DNA of 64,000 nt from an uncultured Ignisphaera sp. (GCA_938074605.1 CALJEI010000004.1:101949-165948); one strand, 5' to 3'; shown: positions 44,667 through 53,491, counted from the first letter of the stretch. Translations and numbers: made by a program. Notes: a model not told the origin generated them from the sequence alone.

Positions 44667-46523
44667 ATGAGTATGAATGATACAGCTACGGTGCGGTTTC
44701 CCCAGTATGGTGTGGAGGTTAAGGTGCCAAGGGGCATAACAATTCTTGAAGTTGCTAAGAGGGCTGGTGTGGGTATTAGAAGTGTTTGTGGTGGAAAGGG
44801 TCTTTGTGGTAAGTGTAAGGTGGTTATAGCTAAGGGAAGTGTTGATCATAGACTTAGAGATAGAGCGTTACTCAGAGAGGATGAAATTGGGAAGGGATAT
44901 GTGCTGGCGTGTATAGCAAGAGTTATAGGTGATCTTGAGGTAATAGTACCGCCTGAAAGTTTTATTGGAAGAGCAAAACTTCTTTCTACTGTAGCATTGC
45001 CCAAGGTCTTCCCAGAGTCATCTATAGTGGTTCAGTATGTGGATGAAATTTCAAAGGCTATAAAATACACTCTGAGTTTCCATGCCAATAGTAATGTCAT
45101 CAAAAAGCTTAGGGCTTCTTCTAGCAATAGAGGGTCTCTAATTATAGATCAGCATGTCAACAAAATAGTGGATTTTCTGCCTGAAACTGAAGGTGCTAGG
45201 AGTCTCTACGGTATTGCTATAGATATTGGAACAACAAAAATTGTTGTTGCTCTAGTTGACATAGCATCAGGAGAGATTATTGGTGTGGAATCAGAGTTTA
45301 ATAAACAGCTTATATATGGTGAGGACATTGTCTCCAGGATCTCTAAGGCAATTGAAGGAAGTGAAAATTTAAGAGAGGTTCAGAGGGCGGCTATCGATAC
45401 TGTTAACGAGCTTATTCAAAGGCTCTGCAAGAAGTTTAATGTAGATTCGCAAAACATATATAATGTTGTTGCAGCTGGAAATACCGCCATGACTTTTCTC
45501 TTCGTTGGCGAAAACCCCTATCCACTTATAAGATCCTTTAGAGAGCCTGTAAAGATAGATCCAAAGCCATATATATTTGATGCAAGGGATCTTGGTATAA
45601 ATGTAAATAGTAATGCTAGTGTTTACGTCCTTCCATGTGCAGGTAGATTTCTTGGCGGAGATGTTGTAGGGGATATAATTACAGCTGGTATAAGCTTTTC
45701 TGAAGAACCATCACTTCTCATAGACATTGGCACTAATGCTGAGGTTGTTATGGGGTGTAAATACTGGTTTATAGGTACAACAGCACCAGCAGGACCGGCT
45801 TTTGAGGGCTGGGGGCTGAGACATGGTGTTAGGGCTGTTACTGGCGCTATTGAGAGTATTACTATAGATTCAGAAACATTAAAAGCTGTATACACAGTTA
45901 TAGGGGATGTTAAGCCTATTGGAATTTGTGGTTCTGGATATATAGATCTTGTAGCACAGCTCTTTATAAATGGTGCTATAGATATATTTGGAAAATTCTG
46001 TAGGGGTATAAAATCACAGTATGTTAGAGAGGGTGCAGAGGGTTATGAGTATATTGTTGCTTCTGCTACTGAGACAGCTATAGGAAGAGACATTACCATT
46101 ACAGAGAAGGATATATATAATATTATTGACTCAAAATCATCTGTCTGTGCAGCAATATCGATACTGCTGAAGAAGATGTATCTAAGTGTATTTGATATTA
46201 AAAATGTCTATATATGTGGAGCCTTTGGAAGGTATCTGAATATAAATAGTGCTATAGCAATTGGAATGATACCAGAGTTTCCAAATGCTAAAATAGTCTA
46301 TATTGGCAATGGTTCTCTAGGTGGAGCTTATCTAGCACTCATTTCAAAGACCTATAGACTTGAAGCTGAAAGAGTTGCAAAGCTTATGGCATCTATAGAG
46401 CTTATGCTAGATCCAAACTTTATGGATGAGTATGAAGCAGGCTTTAAACTTCCTGGAAAAAAAGAGTTGTTTCCAAGTTGGTGGGAGAAAGCTAGATCCA
46501 TAAAGCCGTGGAGCTCTAGGTGA
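44667..46523 (+). CDS. Reductive activator of corrinoid proteins (RACo-like, [2Fe-2S] plus ASKHA domain)
   Basis: This 618-residue protein has an N-terminal [2Fe-2S] ferredoxin domain (RSVCGGKGLCGKCKVV with Cys41, Cys47, Cys50, and Cys82 in VLACIAR), a linker, and an actin-like ATPase domain (GIAIDIGTTKIVVALVD near 186-202, LIDIGTNAEVVMG near 352-364). It uses ATP to reduce inactive Co(II) corrinoid back to Co(I). Its place right after cdhE points to the CdhDE corrinoid protein as client. ATG at 44667 with AAGGTGA 5 bp upstream is preferred to GTG at 44658. ACTTTTAAA near 44632 may be a promoter of its own. Confidence 0.9.
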   Translation: MSMNDTATVRFPQYGVEVKVPRGITILEVAKRAGVGIRSVCGGKGLCGKCKVVIAKGSVDHRLRDRALLREDEIGKGYVLACIARVIGDLEVIVPPESFIGRAKLLSTVALPKVFPESSIVVQYVDEISKAIKYTLSFHANSNVIKKLRASSSNRGSLIIDQHVNKIVDFLPETEGARSLYGIAIDIGTTKIVVALVDIASGEIIGVESEFNKQLIYGEDIVSRISKAIEGSENLREVQRAAIDTVNELIQRLCKKFNVDSQNIYNVVAAGNTAMTFLFVGENPYPLIRSFREPVKIDPKPYIFDARDLGINVNSNASVYVLPCAGRFLGGDVVGDIITAGISFSEEPSLLIDIGTNAEVVMGCKYWFIGTTAPAGPAFEGWGLRHGVRAVTGAIESITIDSETLKAVYTVIGDVKPIGICGSGYIDLVAQLFINGAIDIFGKFCRGIKSQYVREGAEGYEYIVASATETAIGRDITITEKDIYNIIDSKSSVCAAISILLKKMYLSVFDIKNVYICGAFGRYLNINSAIAIGMIPEFPNAKIVYIGNGSLGGAYLALISKTYRLEAERVAKLMASIELMLDPNFMDEYEAGFKLPGKKELFPSWWEKARSIKPWSSR

Positions 46524-46530
46524 TTAGAGG

Positions 46531-47310
46531 GTGAAGAGACCTTTCATAACCTCAATCTCTGGTAAAGGCGGCAGTGGCAAGACAATGGTAACAGCACTGC
46601 TAACAAAAATTTTAATTGAGCATGAAACAGATGATACGATTCTAGTTGTTGACGGTGATCCAGCTACAAATCTACCTGAGGTATTGGGTATAGAGATTAG
46701 AAAAACTATTGGGGAGGTTGTTGAGGAATTTAGAAAAAGTTTTCAAGATCAAAGTCTTGCAGCTTCTTTTAGAAAGGATGCATTATTGGAGTACCTTATT
46801 ATGAGAGACTGTCTAGCTGAACTAAAATACTTTGATTTTATAGCTATGGGTCGTGGTGAGGGTGAAGGATGTTACTGTTTTGTTAACGCGCTTCTGGTAG
46901 GAATTCTTAGCAAACTCATACATAACTACACAGTAGTTTTAATGGATATGGAGGCAGGACTTGAACACCTCAATAGAAGAACGGATAGACATGTAAACAC
47001 TTTGATAATTGTTGTAGATTCCTCAAAAATGAGCTTCAAAACAGCAGAGAGAATTAGAGAAATAATTACAGAGGTTGGATTAAATATTAGCGATATGTAT
47101 GTTGTAGGCAATAAAATACCTCAAACAGACATAGATAAACTATATAGCTGGAGTAGAGAAGTAGGCTATGAAGTTGCAGGCATAGTGCCATATGATCCGT
47201 TAATAGAAGAATTCAATACTAAAGGAATTCCACTCCTAAAACTACCCAACAATAGCATAGCTGTAGAAGCAGTAAGAAATATAGCCAAGAAAATATCGCT
47301 AATAGACTGA
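46531..47310 (+). CDS. Second CooC/AcsF-type nickel-insertion ATPase
   Basis: This 259-residue ATPase has a P-loop SGKGGSGKTM near residues 9-18, VDGDPATNLPEVLG near 40-53, and the AMGRGEGEGCYCFVNALL segment typical of CooC, with a CxC pair near residues 112-114. It lies 7 bp after the RACo-like gene. Together with the CooC at 36350 it flanks the cdh operon. One may serve the C-cluster of CdhA and the other the A-cluster of CdhC, as CooC and AcsF do in bacteria, but that split is inference. The start is GTG. Confidence 0.86.
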   Translation: MKRPFITSISGKGGSGKTMVTALLTKILIEHETDDTILVVDGDPATNLPEVLGIEIRKTIGEVVEEFRKSFQDQSLAASFRKDALLEYLIMRDCLAELKYFDFIAMGRGEGEGCYCFVNALLVGILSKLIHNYTVVLMDMEAGLEHLNRRTDRHVNTLIIVVDSSKMSFKTAERIREIITEVGLNISDMYVVGNKIPQTDIDKLYSWSREVGYEVAGIVPYDPLIEEFNTKGIPLLKLPNNSIAVEAVRNIAKKISLID

Positions 47311-47580
47311 TATAACCTGCTTAAGAAACAACTTCATATCTATAGACACTAAAACTATAACACAAAAGAGACCCATTCTATGTCGACTAAAATAGATTTA
47401 TCCATGCTGTTACCTCTACTAGTATTAATTTAACTTTAACCTCTAACCTTCTCTAAATTTTCCTGCAAAAGTAAAGCATTTTAAATTATGGTTAGAAAAA
47501 GGTTTGTAGTAGAGAGAAAATTAGAGGAGTAAATGTTAAAGCTATTAACTTAAGAGAGTTAATACATTCAATGGTTTTAG

Positions 47581-47680
47581 TGCCGCGGCCGGGATTTGAA
47601 CCCGGGTGTCCCGCACATTAAAGATTTAGTGTCACGGGCTCGAGAGGCCCGCATACTTGACCGGGCTATACTACCGCGGC
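47581..47680 (-). tRNA. tRNA-Glu (anticodon CTC) with a non-canonical intron
   Basis: The minus strand folds as a tRNA: acceptor GCCGCGG/CCGCGGC, anticodon stem CGGGC/GCCCG with loop CTCTCGA (anticodon CTC at 47642-47644), T arm CCGGG TTCAAAT CCCGG and discriminator A. CCA is not encoded. The span is 100 nt because 25 extra bases lie between the anticodon arm and the T arm. Removing them gives a normal 75-nt tRNA-Glu. The tRNA runs opposite to the ribosomal cluster beside it. Confidence 0.93.
47608..47632 (-). other. 25-nt tRNA intron in the variable region
   Basis: A bulge-helix-bulge can form: CCCG pairs with CGGG as the 4-bp central helix, with TGA as one 3-base bulge and ACA as the other. 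CAC/GTG pairs close the small intron loop. Cutting after the second base of each bulge removes 25 nt and joins GCCCGTG to ACCCGGG, the usual archaeal tRNA-Glu sequence. The outer exon helix on the other side is weak. Confidence 0.75.
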
Positions 47681-47766
47681 TCTGAAAGTGATTTGTGTGG
47701 ATAGAACTTAAAAACTTTATTTTTCAATCTATGTCGTAGTAATTTTTAGATGTACTGGGATCTTTA

Positions 47767-48090
47767 TTGAGTAGGCTGCTAAAGGATATAGCTACTCAGA
47801 GGATGTATATACTGTTTGATATGGGTGTTGCATCTGTAAAGAGTGGTAGGATTAGGTATGCGAAGAGGTATGGTGAGCTGATTAGAAAGATTTCAATGAG
47901 GTGTAGGGTTGCCATCCCTAAGTCTATAAGGAGGTGGATCTGTAAAAATTGTAGTGTTATTATGGTGCCTGGTTTTAGTGCTCGTGTTAGAAGTCGTAGG
48001 AAGGGAAAAACTTTAAGAGTTGTAACAACATGTTTGGTGTGTGGATGGATGCATAGATATGAGTTTGTTAGGTGTAGAAAGGATGGCTAG
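47767..48090 (+). CDS. rnp4: Ribonuclease P protein component 4 (Rpp21/Rpr2)
   Basis: This 107-residue basic protein matches archaeal Rnp4. It has an N-terminal helical part ([12 protein letters not shown]) and a zinc ribbon with CKNC near residue 60 and CLVCGW near 90. It binds RNase P RNA together with Rpp29 and helps mature the 5' ends of tRNAs. The start is TTG without a strong ribosome site. It begins the translation-related cluster and overlaps the next gene by 8 bp. Confidence 0.88.
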   Translation: MSRLLKDIATQRMYILFDMGVASVKSGRIRYAKRYGELIRKISMRCRVAIPKSIRRWICKNCSVIMVPGFSARVRSRRKGKTLRVVTTCLVCGWMHRYEFVRCRKDG

Positions 48091-48370
48091 ATTAGGTAGA
48101 TATGCTAATAGACTTAGAAAGGAGAAGGTGTCAAGCCATAGAGCTGATGTAAATATTGGTAAGAGAGGTCTCCACCCAGGCGTTATTGAGGAGATTAAGC
48201 GTATATTAGAGGATAGGAGATGTGTAAAAATAAGAGTGCTTAGAAGTGCGAGGACTGTAATATCTAGTGGGGATATAGCTAAAATTGCTGAACAGCTAAA
48301 TGCTGTAGTTGCTGACTCTAGGGGGTATACATATATTTTAATAAGTAGGAAAGCTCTTAAGGGTGGGTAA
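48083..48370 (+). CDS. YhbY-like CRM-domain RNA-binding protein
   Basis: This 95-residue protein has the CRM/YhbY fold seen in ribosome-associated RNA-binding proteins: [20 protein letters not shown] near residues 25-44, [20 protein letters not shown] in the middle, and YTYILISRK at the end. The first of these includes the GKxGL motif of the family. ATG at 48083 overlaps the end of rnp4, with AGGTG upstream; an in-frame ATG at 48041 would lie deep inside rnp4. It probably helps ribosome assembly. Confidence 0.85.
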   Translation: MARLGRYANRLRKEKVSSHRADVNIGKRGLHPGVIEEIKRILEDRRCVKIRVLRSARTVISSGDIAKIAEQLNAVVADSRGYTYILISRKALKGG

Positions 48371-48420
48371 AAAGATAGATAGTCAACCCACACTTAAGTA
48401 GTACCATAATGTGATGTAGA

Positions 48421-48933
48421 ATGGTCACGGTAAGAGATGTGCCTGCAAATATATTTATAGAGAGACTGGCCAGCTATCTTAAAACAAATATAGCAACTGT
48501 AAAACCTCCGCCATGGGCTAGCTTTACAAAAACAGGTCCATATAAAGAGAGAGTATCTGATAATCCAGATTGGTGGTATTATAGGGCAGCGGCAATCCTA
48601 AGAAAAATATATCTTGCTGAAGATCCAATAGGGTTGGAAACCCTTAGAACAATATTTGGGGGTCTTAAGAGAAAAGGATCAGCGCCACCACACTATAGAA
48701 AATGTGGTGGAAGTCACATAAGGAATATTCTCCACCAACTTGAAGCTGCAGGACTTATTGAAAAGACTCCTAAGGGTAGAAGAATTTCAGCTAGAGGGCG
48801 TGCTATACTAGATGAGCTAGCCCTAGAGGTATTTAGAGACCTTGTAAAGAGTAACCCCCAGCTACTAAAATATGCATCACCATCAGTAGCTAAAGAAGTT
48901 TCTTTAGATAGCCAAAAGCAATTAAGTTCATAA
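48421..48933 (+). CDS. rps19e: Ribosomal protein S19e
   Basis: This 170-residue protein matches eS19, with RDVPANIFIERLASYLK near the start, PPPWASFTKTG and DNPDWWYYRAAAILRKIY near residues 28-65, and GSHIRNILHQLEAAGLIEK near residues 97-115. It is a small-subunit protein needed for 18S/16S rRNA maturation. About 20 extra C-terminal residues (SVAKEVSLDSQ) extend past the usual end. GTGATG lies upstream of the ATG. Confidence 0.94.
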   Translation: MVTVRDVPANIFIERLASYLKTNIATVKPPPWASFTKTGPYKERVSDNPDWWYYRAAAILRKIYLAEDPIGLETLRTIFGGLKRKGSAPPHYRKCGGSHIRNILHQLEAAGLIEKTPKGRRISARGRAILDELALEVFRDLVKSNPQLLKYASPSVAKEVSLDSQKQLSS

Positions 48934-49003
48934 GCTGTGAGTAGCAAATACAAAATGTATGGCTCCTAAACTCTAAACATTGATAGACTATGGGGTGACG
49001 TAC

Positions 49004-49363
49004 ATGGGTGAAGAGGTGTATATTGGAGATGAAGAGATTTCGGCACTGTTAGAGAAACAGTATAGAGAAATGCTTATTAGGAGAAGACAGGAGATGGAGA
49101 GACAGAGGCTTCAGAGAGAGGCTGAAGAAGCTAGAAGGCAAGAGATACTTAGAACAATCCTTACGTCAGAGGCACGTGAAAGATTAGCAAATATTAAGCT
49201 TGTTAGACCAGAGATAGCTAGAGTTGTAGAGGATAGACTTATAGCTTTAGCTTTACAGGGCAGAATCTCACAGCCTTTAACAGATGAGGAATTAAAGGCA
49301 ATTCTTGCAGAAATATATGAGAGGACAAAAAAAGACTTTAGAATTAGTATACGTGAAAAATAA
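49004..49363 (+). CDS. PDCD5-family DNA-binding protein
   Basis: This 119-residue, highly charged helical protein matches the archaeal PDCD5 (TFAR19) family. It has a long basic coiled helix ([15 protein letters not shown]) and the conserved [20 protein letters not shown] near residues 46-65. It binds DNA; its precise role in archaea is not settled. ATG at 49004 with GGGGTGA 5 bp before it is chosen; the frame is open to 48980. It always neighbours S19e and L39e in this cluster type. Confidence 0.9.
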   Translation: MGEEVYIGDEEISALLEKQYREMLIRRRQEMERQRLQREAEEARRQEILRTILTSEARERLANIKLVRPEIARVVEDRLIALALQGRISQPLTDEELKAILAEIYERTKKDFRISIREK

Positions 49364-49375
49364 GGTGTGTCTATA

Positions 49376-49534
49376 ATGGCCCATAATAAGCCCTTAGCAA
49401 AAAAGCTCAGACTTATAAACAGAGAAAAGAACAACAATCCAATACCTGTATGGGTTACTGCAAAAACGCTTATGAAGGTAAGAAGACACTTTAGGTTAAG
49501 ACATTGGCGAAGATCAAAGTTAGAGGATGTATAG
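49376..49534 (+). CDS. rpl39e: Ribosomal protein L39e
   Basis: This 52-residue, very basic protein matches eL39, with NKPLAKKLRLINREKNNNPIP then PVWVTAKT and the RRHFRLRHWRRSKL end typical of the family (motifs given separately). It lines the ribosomal exit tunnel. ATG at 49376, after GGTGTG, is 13 bp from the PDCD5 stop. It is too short for a length-filtered gene list but is certain from sequence and from its place before L31e. Confidence 0.93.
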   Translation: MAHNKPLAKKLRLINREKNNNPIPVWVTAKTLMKVRRHFRLRHWRRSKLEDV

Positions 49535-49552
49535 CGCTAGATGGTGGTGTAA

Positions 49553-49825
49553 ATGCCCCAGGATAAAGCTGATGGAATATACATAATATCGCTTAGACAC
49601 ATATATAGAGCTGGTAGTAGGATTGATAGAGGGAGAAGAGCTTTAAGATATGTAAGAAGATTCCTAGAGAGACATTTAGGTGGGAGAGTATTGTTTGATC
49701 CATCAATAAGTATGTATATATATAGTAGAAAGATTGAGAAGCCTCCCCATAAGGTGGCCATTAGATTTATTAAACTTGACAATGGCGTCTATAAGGCTAT
49801 GCTTGCCCTTATGGCGAGGAGATAA
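49553..49825 (+). CDS. rpl31e: Ribosomal protein L31e
   Basis: This 90-residue protein matches eL31, a large-subunit protein near the tunnel exit. Typical parts are the RRALRYVRRFLERHLGG helix near residues 28-44, then a KPPHKVAIRFIKLD strand pair near the C-terminus. GGTGGTG lies before the ATG. It follows L39e by 18 bp and precedes aIF6 by 5 bp in the conserved archaeal order. Confidence 0.93.
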   Translation: MPQDKADGIYIISLRHIYRAGSRIDRGRRALRYVRRFLERHLGGRVLFDPSISMYIYSRKIEKPPHKVAIRFIKLDNGVYKAMLALMARR

Positions 49826-49830
49826 ACTAG

Positions 49831-50502
49831 ATGCTTATTGAGAGGATGAGCTATAGAGGAAATCCAAATATTGGTGTATATATTTTTGCAAACGATAGAA
49901 TAGCTATAATTCCTAGGGATGCTGATGTAAAATTTGTTCAAGCTATTCAGAATATTCTTCACGTACCTATAGTAAAGACTTCAATAGGCGATATGGAGAT
50001 TATAGGCATTCTTGTTGCTGGAAATAATAAAGGTATAATCCTCCCTCATATAGTAAAGGAGTATGAATATAGTGCTATTAAGAGTTTATTTGATGGAAAT
50101 ATTTCTATTGTTAAAACAAGGTTTACAGCTTTAGGCAATATATGTTTGGCTAATGATTTTGCGGCCTATATAAGTACCATTGCCTATGATGAGATTAAAG
50201 ATGTTGCTAGAGATACTCTTGAAGTTGAGGTAGTTGAAAAGGGTCTTATAGCAGATATTCCAACAGTTGGATCAGCTGCATATATAAATAATGTTGGTGG
50301 TATTGTTCATCCTGATGCTTCAGAAAAAGAGCTAGAATTTTTAGCAAATCTATTTAGGATTAGAATAGATATTGGTACAGTTAATTTTGGGGTAGGGTTT
50401 ATAAAGTCTGGACTTGCTGGTAACTCACATGGCCTACTAGTCGGGGTTAAAACAACTGGTCCTGAGATAATGAGGTTAAGTAAAGTATTTGGGGGTGTGT
50501 AA
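49831..50502 (+). CDS. eif6: Translation initiation factor 6 (aIF6)
   Basis: This 223-residue protein matches aIF6, which binds the 50S subunit and blocks joining with 30S. The five-fold pseudo-symmetric repeats are visible through recurring motifs: GNPNIGVYIFANDRIAIIP at the start, GILVAGNNKGIILP near residue 60-73, ALGNICLANDFAA near 100, and GSAAYINNVGGIVHPD near 148-163. Length is normal. The start is ATG, 5 bp after L31e. Confidence 0.94.
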   Translation: MLIERMSYRGNPNIGVYIFANDRIAIIPRDADVKFVQAIQNILHVPIVKTSIGDMEIIGILVAGNNKGIILPHIVKEYEYSAIKSLFDGNISIVKTRFTALGNICLANDFAAYISTIAYDEIKDVARDTLEVEVVEKGLIADIPTVGSAAYINNVGGIVHPDASEKELEFLANLFRIRIDIGTVNFGVGFIKSGLAGNSHGLLVGVKTTGPEIMRLSKVFGGV

Positions 50503-50506
50503 ATGT

Positions 50507-50770
50507 ATGAGTAAGGTGAAAATATATAGGATAGAAGGTCTTATGCTGATATCACAGGATAAGTTACCTAGATGGATAAAGTTTAAGAAAGAGATACGAG
50601 CGCTAAATCCTGAACATGCACTTGAGAAGCTATATTCAGAGATGGGTAGTAGACATAAGGTTAAGAGGACAAACATAAGAGTTGTTGACATAAAAGAGAT
50701 AGACGCTGAAGAGGCTGAGAGTAGGTATATTAGAGAGTTAGCTAAACTAACATATATGGTGATTGAATGA
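50507..50770 (+). CDS. rpl18a: Ribosomal protein L18a/LX
   Basis: This 87-residue protein matches archaeal LX (eL20). It has VKIYRIEGLML at the start, FKKEIRALNPEHALEKLYSE in the middle and KRTNIRVVDIKEI near the end. It is a large-subunit protein. ATG at 50507 is preferred; an upstream in-frame ATG at 50489 falls inside the eif6 end. Its 3' end overlaps the prefoldin alpha gene by 4 bp. Confidence 0.9.
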   Translation: MSKVKIYRIEGLMLISQDKLPRWIKFKKEIRALNPEHALEKLYSEMGSRHKVKRTNIRVVDIKEIDAEEAESRYIRELAKLTYMVIE

Positions 50771-51240
50771 GTACGCAGGATAGAGCTAGAATAGAGGAGG
50801 CAGCACAGCAGCTACTTATACAACTAGAGGAGCTTAGAAATGCCATAAGGGTTGTACAGTCGCGATCCATTGCTCTATCTAATGAAATTCAGGAAATTAG
50901 ATTAGCATATGAGACGCTATCGTCTATTCAGAGGTATGGTCAAAAAGATACCTTAGCATCGCTAGATAGGGAGGGATATGTATTTATTAAAATAAAGCTT
51001 GATGATGTAGATAAAGCTGTAATTAGAATTTCAAAAGATCTATATGCTGTACTTCCAATAGATAATGCAAAGAATGTATTATCGCTATATGAAAAGGATT
51101 TAGTAAATGAGCTTCAAGAAACTGAAAGTGAGTTAAAAAGGCTTAGTGATCTATATAACCAGCTTCAGAGAAAGCTACAAGAGTATTTAACCACATTAAC
51201 AAAGTCTGAAAGAGAGGGTCCTGTAGCTAGAGGTTCCTAA
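50767..51240 (+). CDS. pfdA: Prefoldin subunit alpha
   Basis: This 157-residue protein matches prefoldin alpha: two long coiled-coil helices (about 1-60 and 105-145) flanking beta hairpins around residues 65-100 (VFIKIKLDDVDKAVIRI). It assembles with prefoldin beta into the jellyfish-shaped chaperone that hands unfolded proteins to the thermosome. ATGA overlap with the LX gene couples translation. Its place between LX and ftsY is typical. Confidence 0.9.
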   Translation: MSTQDRARIEEAAQQLLIQLEELRNAIRVVQSRSIALSNEIQEIRLAYETLSSIQRYGQKDTLASLDREGYVFIKIKLDDVDKAVIRISKDLYAVLPIDNAKNVLSLYEKDLVNELQETESELKRLSDLYNQLQRKLQEYLTTLTKSEREGPVARGS

Positions 51241-51285
51241 ATTTAAGATAGGCTAAGGTTTAAGATAAAGTAAGGTAAAGCCGAC

Positions 51286-52203
51286 TTGTTTTCTAAGCTT
51301 AAGAATATATTTAAGAGTCTCTCAAAACAGCTATCCAATGCAGTAATGTATAAGATTATTGATGAGAGGAATATAGAGGAGTTCTGCAGTAAGATTCTCA
51401 TTGATTTGATTGAGGCTGATGTAGCCTATGATGTAGCTGAGGGTATTGTAGAGAGTATTAGAAGAAATTTAGTTGGTCAAAGGATTCCACGTGGTGTAAA
51501 CACAGAGGAATACATGAATGAAATTCTATATAAATCGCTATACGATATTCTTAGTAAGGGATTAGCTTCAGATTTTCTAAATGTCGTTAGAGATATAGTT
51601 GCAAGAGATGGTGTTGCTAAGATAATGTTTATGGGTATAAATGGTGTTGGCAAGACTACAACAATAGCAAAGATAGCATATATGCTTAAGCAGAATGGTG
51701 TAAGATCTGTTGTTGTTGCTGCTGATACATTTAGGGCTGGTGCCCAGGAGCAGCTAAGAAAGCATTGTGAGAAGTTAGGGCTGCCATTTATTGGCGGTAG
51801 ATATGGTGCTGACCCTGCCGCAGTAGCCTTTGATGGTGTAGCGTATGCGCAGAGGGGTAAATACAATGTAGTGTTGATTGATACGGCTGGTAGAATGCAT
51901 ATAGATGTAGATCTAATGAATGAACTGAAAAAGATAGTAAATGTCGTTAAGCCACATATGAAGATACTAATTGTTGATGCACTAACAGGTAATGATGCTA
52001 TTGAACAGGCTAGAAAATTTGATGAAGCTATAGGTGTCGATGGTGTGATTCTAACTAAGGTTGATGCAGATGCTAGTGGAGGTGCTGCACTTAGTGTAAT
52101 TATAGGTGTGGGTAAACCAATATTGTATCTAGGGGTTGGCCAAAGCTACGATGATTTGCTTAGGTATGAGCCAGACGCAATACTTAAAATGCTACTCAGA
52201 TAG
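51286..52203 (+). CDS. ftsY: Signal recognition particle receptor FtsY
   Basis: This 305-residue GTPase matches archaeal FtsY with a short N-terminal region and the NG domain. Motifs are GINGVGKTTT near residues 116-125, ADTFRAGAQEQL near 146-157, DTAGRMH near 201-207, and TKVDADASGGAAL near 249-261. It receives SRP-ribosome complexes at the membrane. The start is TTG, with AAGGTAAAG upstream. The protein begins almost directly with the N domain and lacks the acidic A domain of bacterial FtsY. Confidence 0.95.
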   Translation: MFSKLKNIFKSLSKQLSNAVMYKIIDERNIEEFCSKILIDLIEADVAYDVAEGIVESIRRNLVGQRIPRGVNTEEYMNEILYKSLYDILSKGLASDFLNVVRDIVARDGVAKIMFMGINGVGKTTTIAKIAYMLKQNGVRSVVVAADTFRAGAQEQLRKHCEKLGLPFIGGRYGADPAAVAFDGVAYAQRGKYNVVLIDTAGRMHIDVDLMNELKKIVNVVKPHMKILIVDALTGNDAIEQARKFDEAIGVDGVILTKVDADASGGAALSVIIGVGKPILYLGVGQSYDDLLRYEPDAILKMLLR

Positions 52204-52261
52204 TAGTAAAACAGAATAAAAGGTTTCAGAGGTTAGTAAGGAATAGTAAGGGTGTTGAAAA

Positions 52262-52462
52262 ATGCCCTTTACTAAAACGTTAAAGGAAGCATTTGAGGGT
52301 ATGAGGAAAATTGTAGACTTAGCAGAAAAACCGGATGCTGACGACTTTAAGCAGATCCTTAAAATCACCCTCCTTGGTTTTACATTAATTGGTGTAGCAG
52401 CATTTGCTTTATCATGGCTAATAAACTTTATTTTACAGATCAGTGGCGTTGGAATAACGTAA
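52262..52462 (+). CDS. secE: Protein translocase subunit SecE (Sec61 gamma)
   Basis: This 66-residue protein has an amphipathic N-terminal helix (MRKIVDLAEKPDADDF near 14-29) and a single transmembrane helix (LLGFTLIGVAAFALSWLI near residues 37-54), as in archaeal SecE. It clamps SecY in the translocon. It lies between ftsY and spt5, its normal place. TGTTGAAA upstream is a weak ribosome site. Confidence 0.9.
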   Translation: MPFTKTLKEAFEGMRKIVDLAEKPDADDFKQILKITLLGFTLIGVAAFALSWLINFILQISGVGIT

Positions 52463-52491
52463 AGACATAGCTATACTATATGGTGTATACC

Positions 52492-52983
52492 ATGGATAGT
52501 CAGAGCTCTCAGGAAACTGCTGGTGTTAAAGGTGGTAAGCAGATGTTTTTTGCTGTAAGAACTACGGCTGGACAAGAGACAAATGTTGCTTTAATGATAG
52601 AGGTGAGAAGTAGAACACTTAACCTTCCAATATATTCAATCCTATCACTACCCAGCCTAAGGGGATATATAGTGCTTGAAACAACAGGGCTTCATATAGT
52701 TTACGAAGCAGTTAAAGGCCTTAAACATGTAAAGGGTAGGGCTTCAGGAACATTAAAGTGGGAGGATTTAGAAACTCTAATAAAGCCTAAGTCACTAATA
52801 GAACTCCTTCAAGGTGGTGAAGAAGTGGAAATAATAGCAGGGCCATTTAGAGGTATGAAGGCAAAAGTTATAGCTATTGATAAGGTTAAAAGTGAGGTCT
52901 CCCTCAGTATATTGGAAGCCAGCTATCCCCTTACAATAACTGTACCCATAGACTATATTAGGGTGTCTAAGAAGGAGGTGTAG
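52492..52983 (+). CDS. spt5: Transcription elongation factor Spt5 (NusG)
   Basis: This protein of about 163 residues matches archaeal Spt5: an NGN domain (MFFAVRTTAGQETNVALMI near residues 18-36, IYSILSLPSLRGYIVLE in the middle) and a KOW domain (VEIIAGPFRGMKAKVIAID near residues 119-137). With Spt4 it clamps RNA polymerase on the template. ATGs at 52480 and 52492 are in frame; GGTG between them favours 52492. It precedes rpl11 by 4 bp. Confidence 0.92.
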   Translation: MDSQSSQETAGVKGGKQMFFAVRTTAGQETNVALMIEVRSRTLNLPIYSILSLPSLRGYIVLETTGLHIVYEAVKGLKHVKGRASGTLKWEDLETLIKPKSLIELLQGGEEVEIIAGPFRGMKAKVIAIDKVKSEVSLSILEASYPLTITVPIDYIRVSKKEV

Positions 52984-52987
52984 ATAA

Positions 52988-53491
52988 ATGGCTAGAATAA
53001 AGGTGGTAAAGGTTCAGGTAGAAGGAGGCAAAGCTTCACCAGCACCTCCCCTAGGCCCTGCACTAACTGATGCTGGACTAAATGTTAATGAAGTTATTGA
53101 AAAAATCAATAAAATGACTGGAGAGTATAAGGGGTATATACTTACAGTTAAGATCATTGTTGATTTAGATTCAAAGAGCTATAATATAGAGTTAGAGCTA
53201 CCAACAGTAACAAGTCTACTACTTTCAGCAGCCAAGGTTTCAGAGCCTTCGGGTGACCCTATGCATAAGAAGATTGGGAATATAGGTATGGAGGATGTGG
53301 CTAGAATTGCTATTCTAAAAAAGCCGGAGCTTAATACAAAGAGCTTAAAAGCAGCTATTAAGATGATTCTAAGCTCTGCTAGAACCATAGGTCTTACAGT
53401 AGAGAATAGGGATCCAAAAGATGTCATAAAGGATGTTGATAGAGGGGTGTATGATGAGATTATTAGAAAATATGAAGAAAGTTGGAGCTAG
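52988..53491 (+). CDS. rpl11: Ribosomal protein L11
   Basis: This 167-residue protein matches uL11, with the GGKASPAPPLGPALTDAGLN start near residues 13-32 and a C-terminal RNA-binding domain (NIGMEDVARIAILK near residues 97-110, GLTVENRDPKDV later). It forms part of the GTPase-associated centre with 23S rRNA and the L10 stalk. The start ATG follows GGAGGTG. Genes for L1 and L10 come next. Confidence 0.95.
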   Translation: MARIKVVKVQVEGGKASPAPPLGPALTDAGLNVNEVIEKINKMTGEYKGYILTVKIIVDLDSKSYNIELELPTVTSLLLSAAKVSEPSGDPMHKKIGNIGMEDVARIAILKKPELNTKSLKAAIKMILSSARTIGLTVENRDPKDVIKDVDRGVYDEIIRKYEESWS

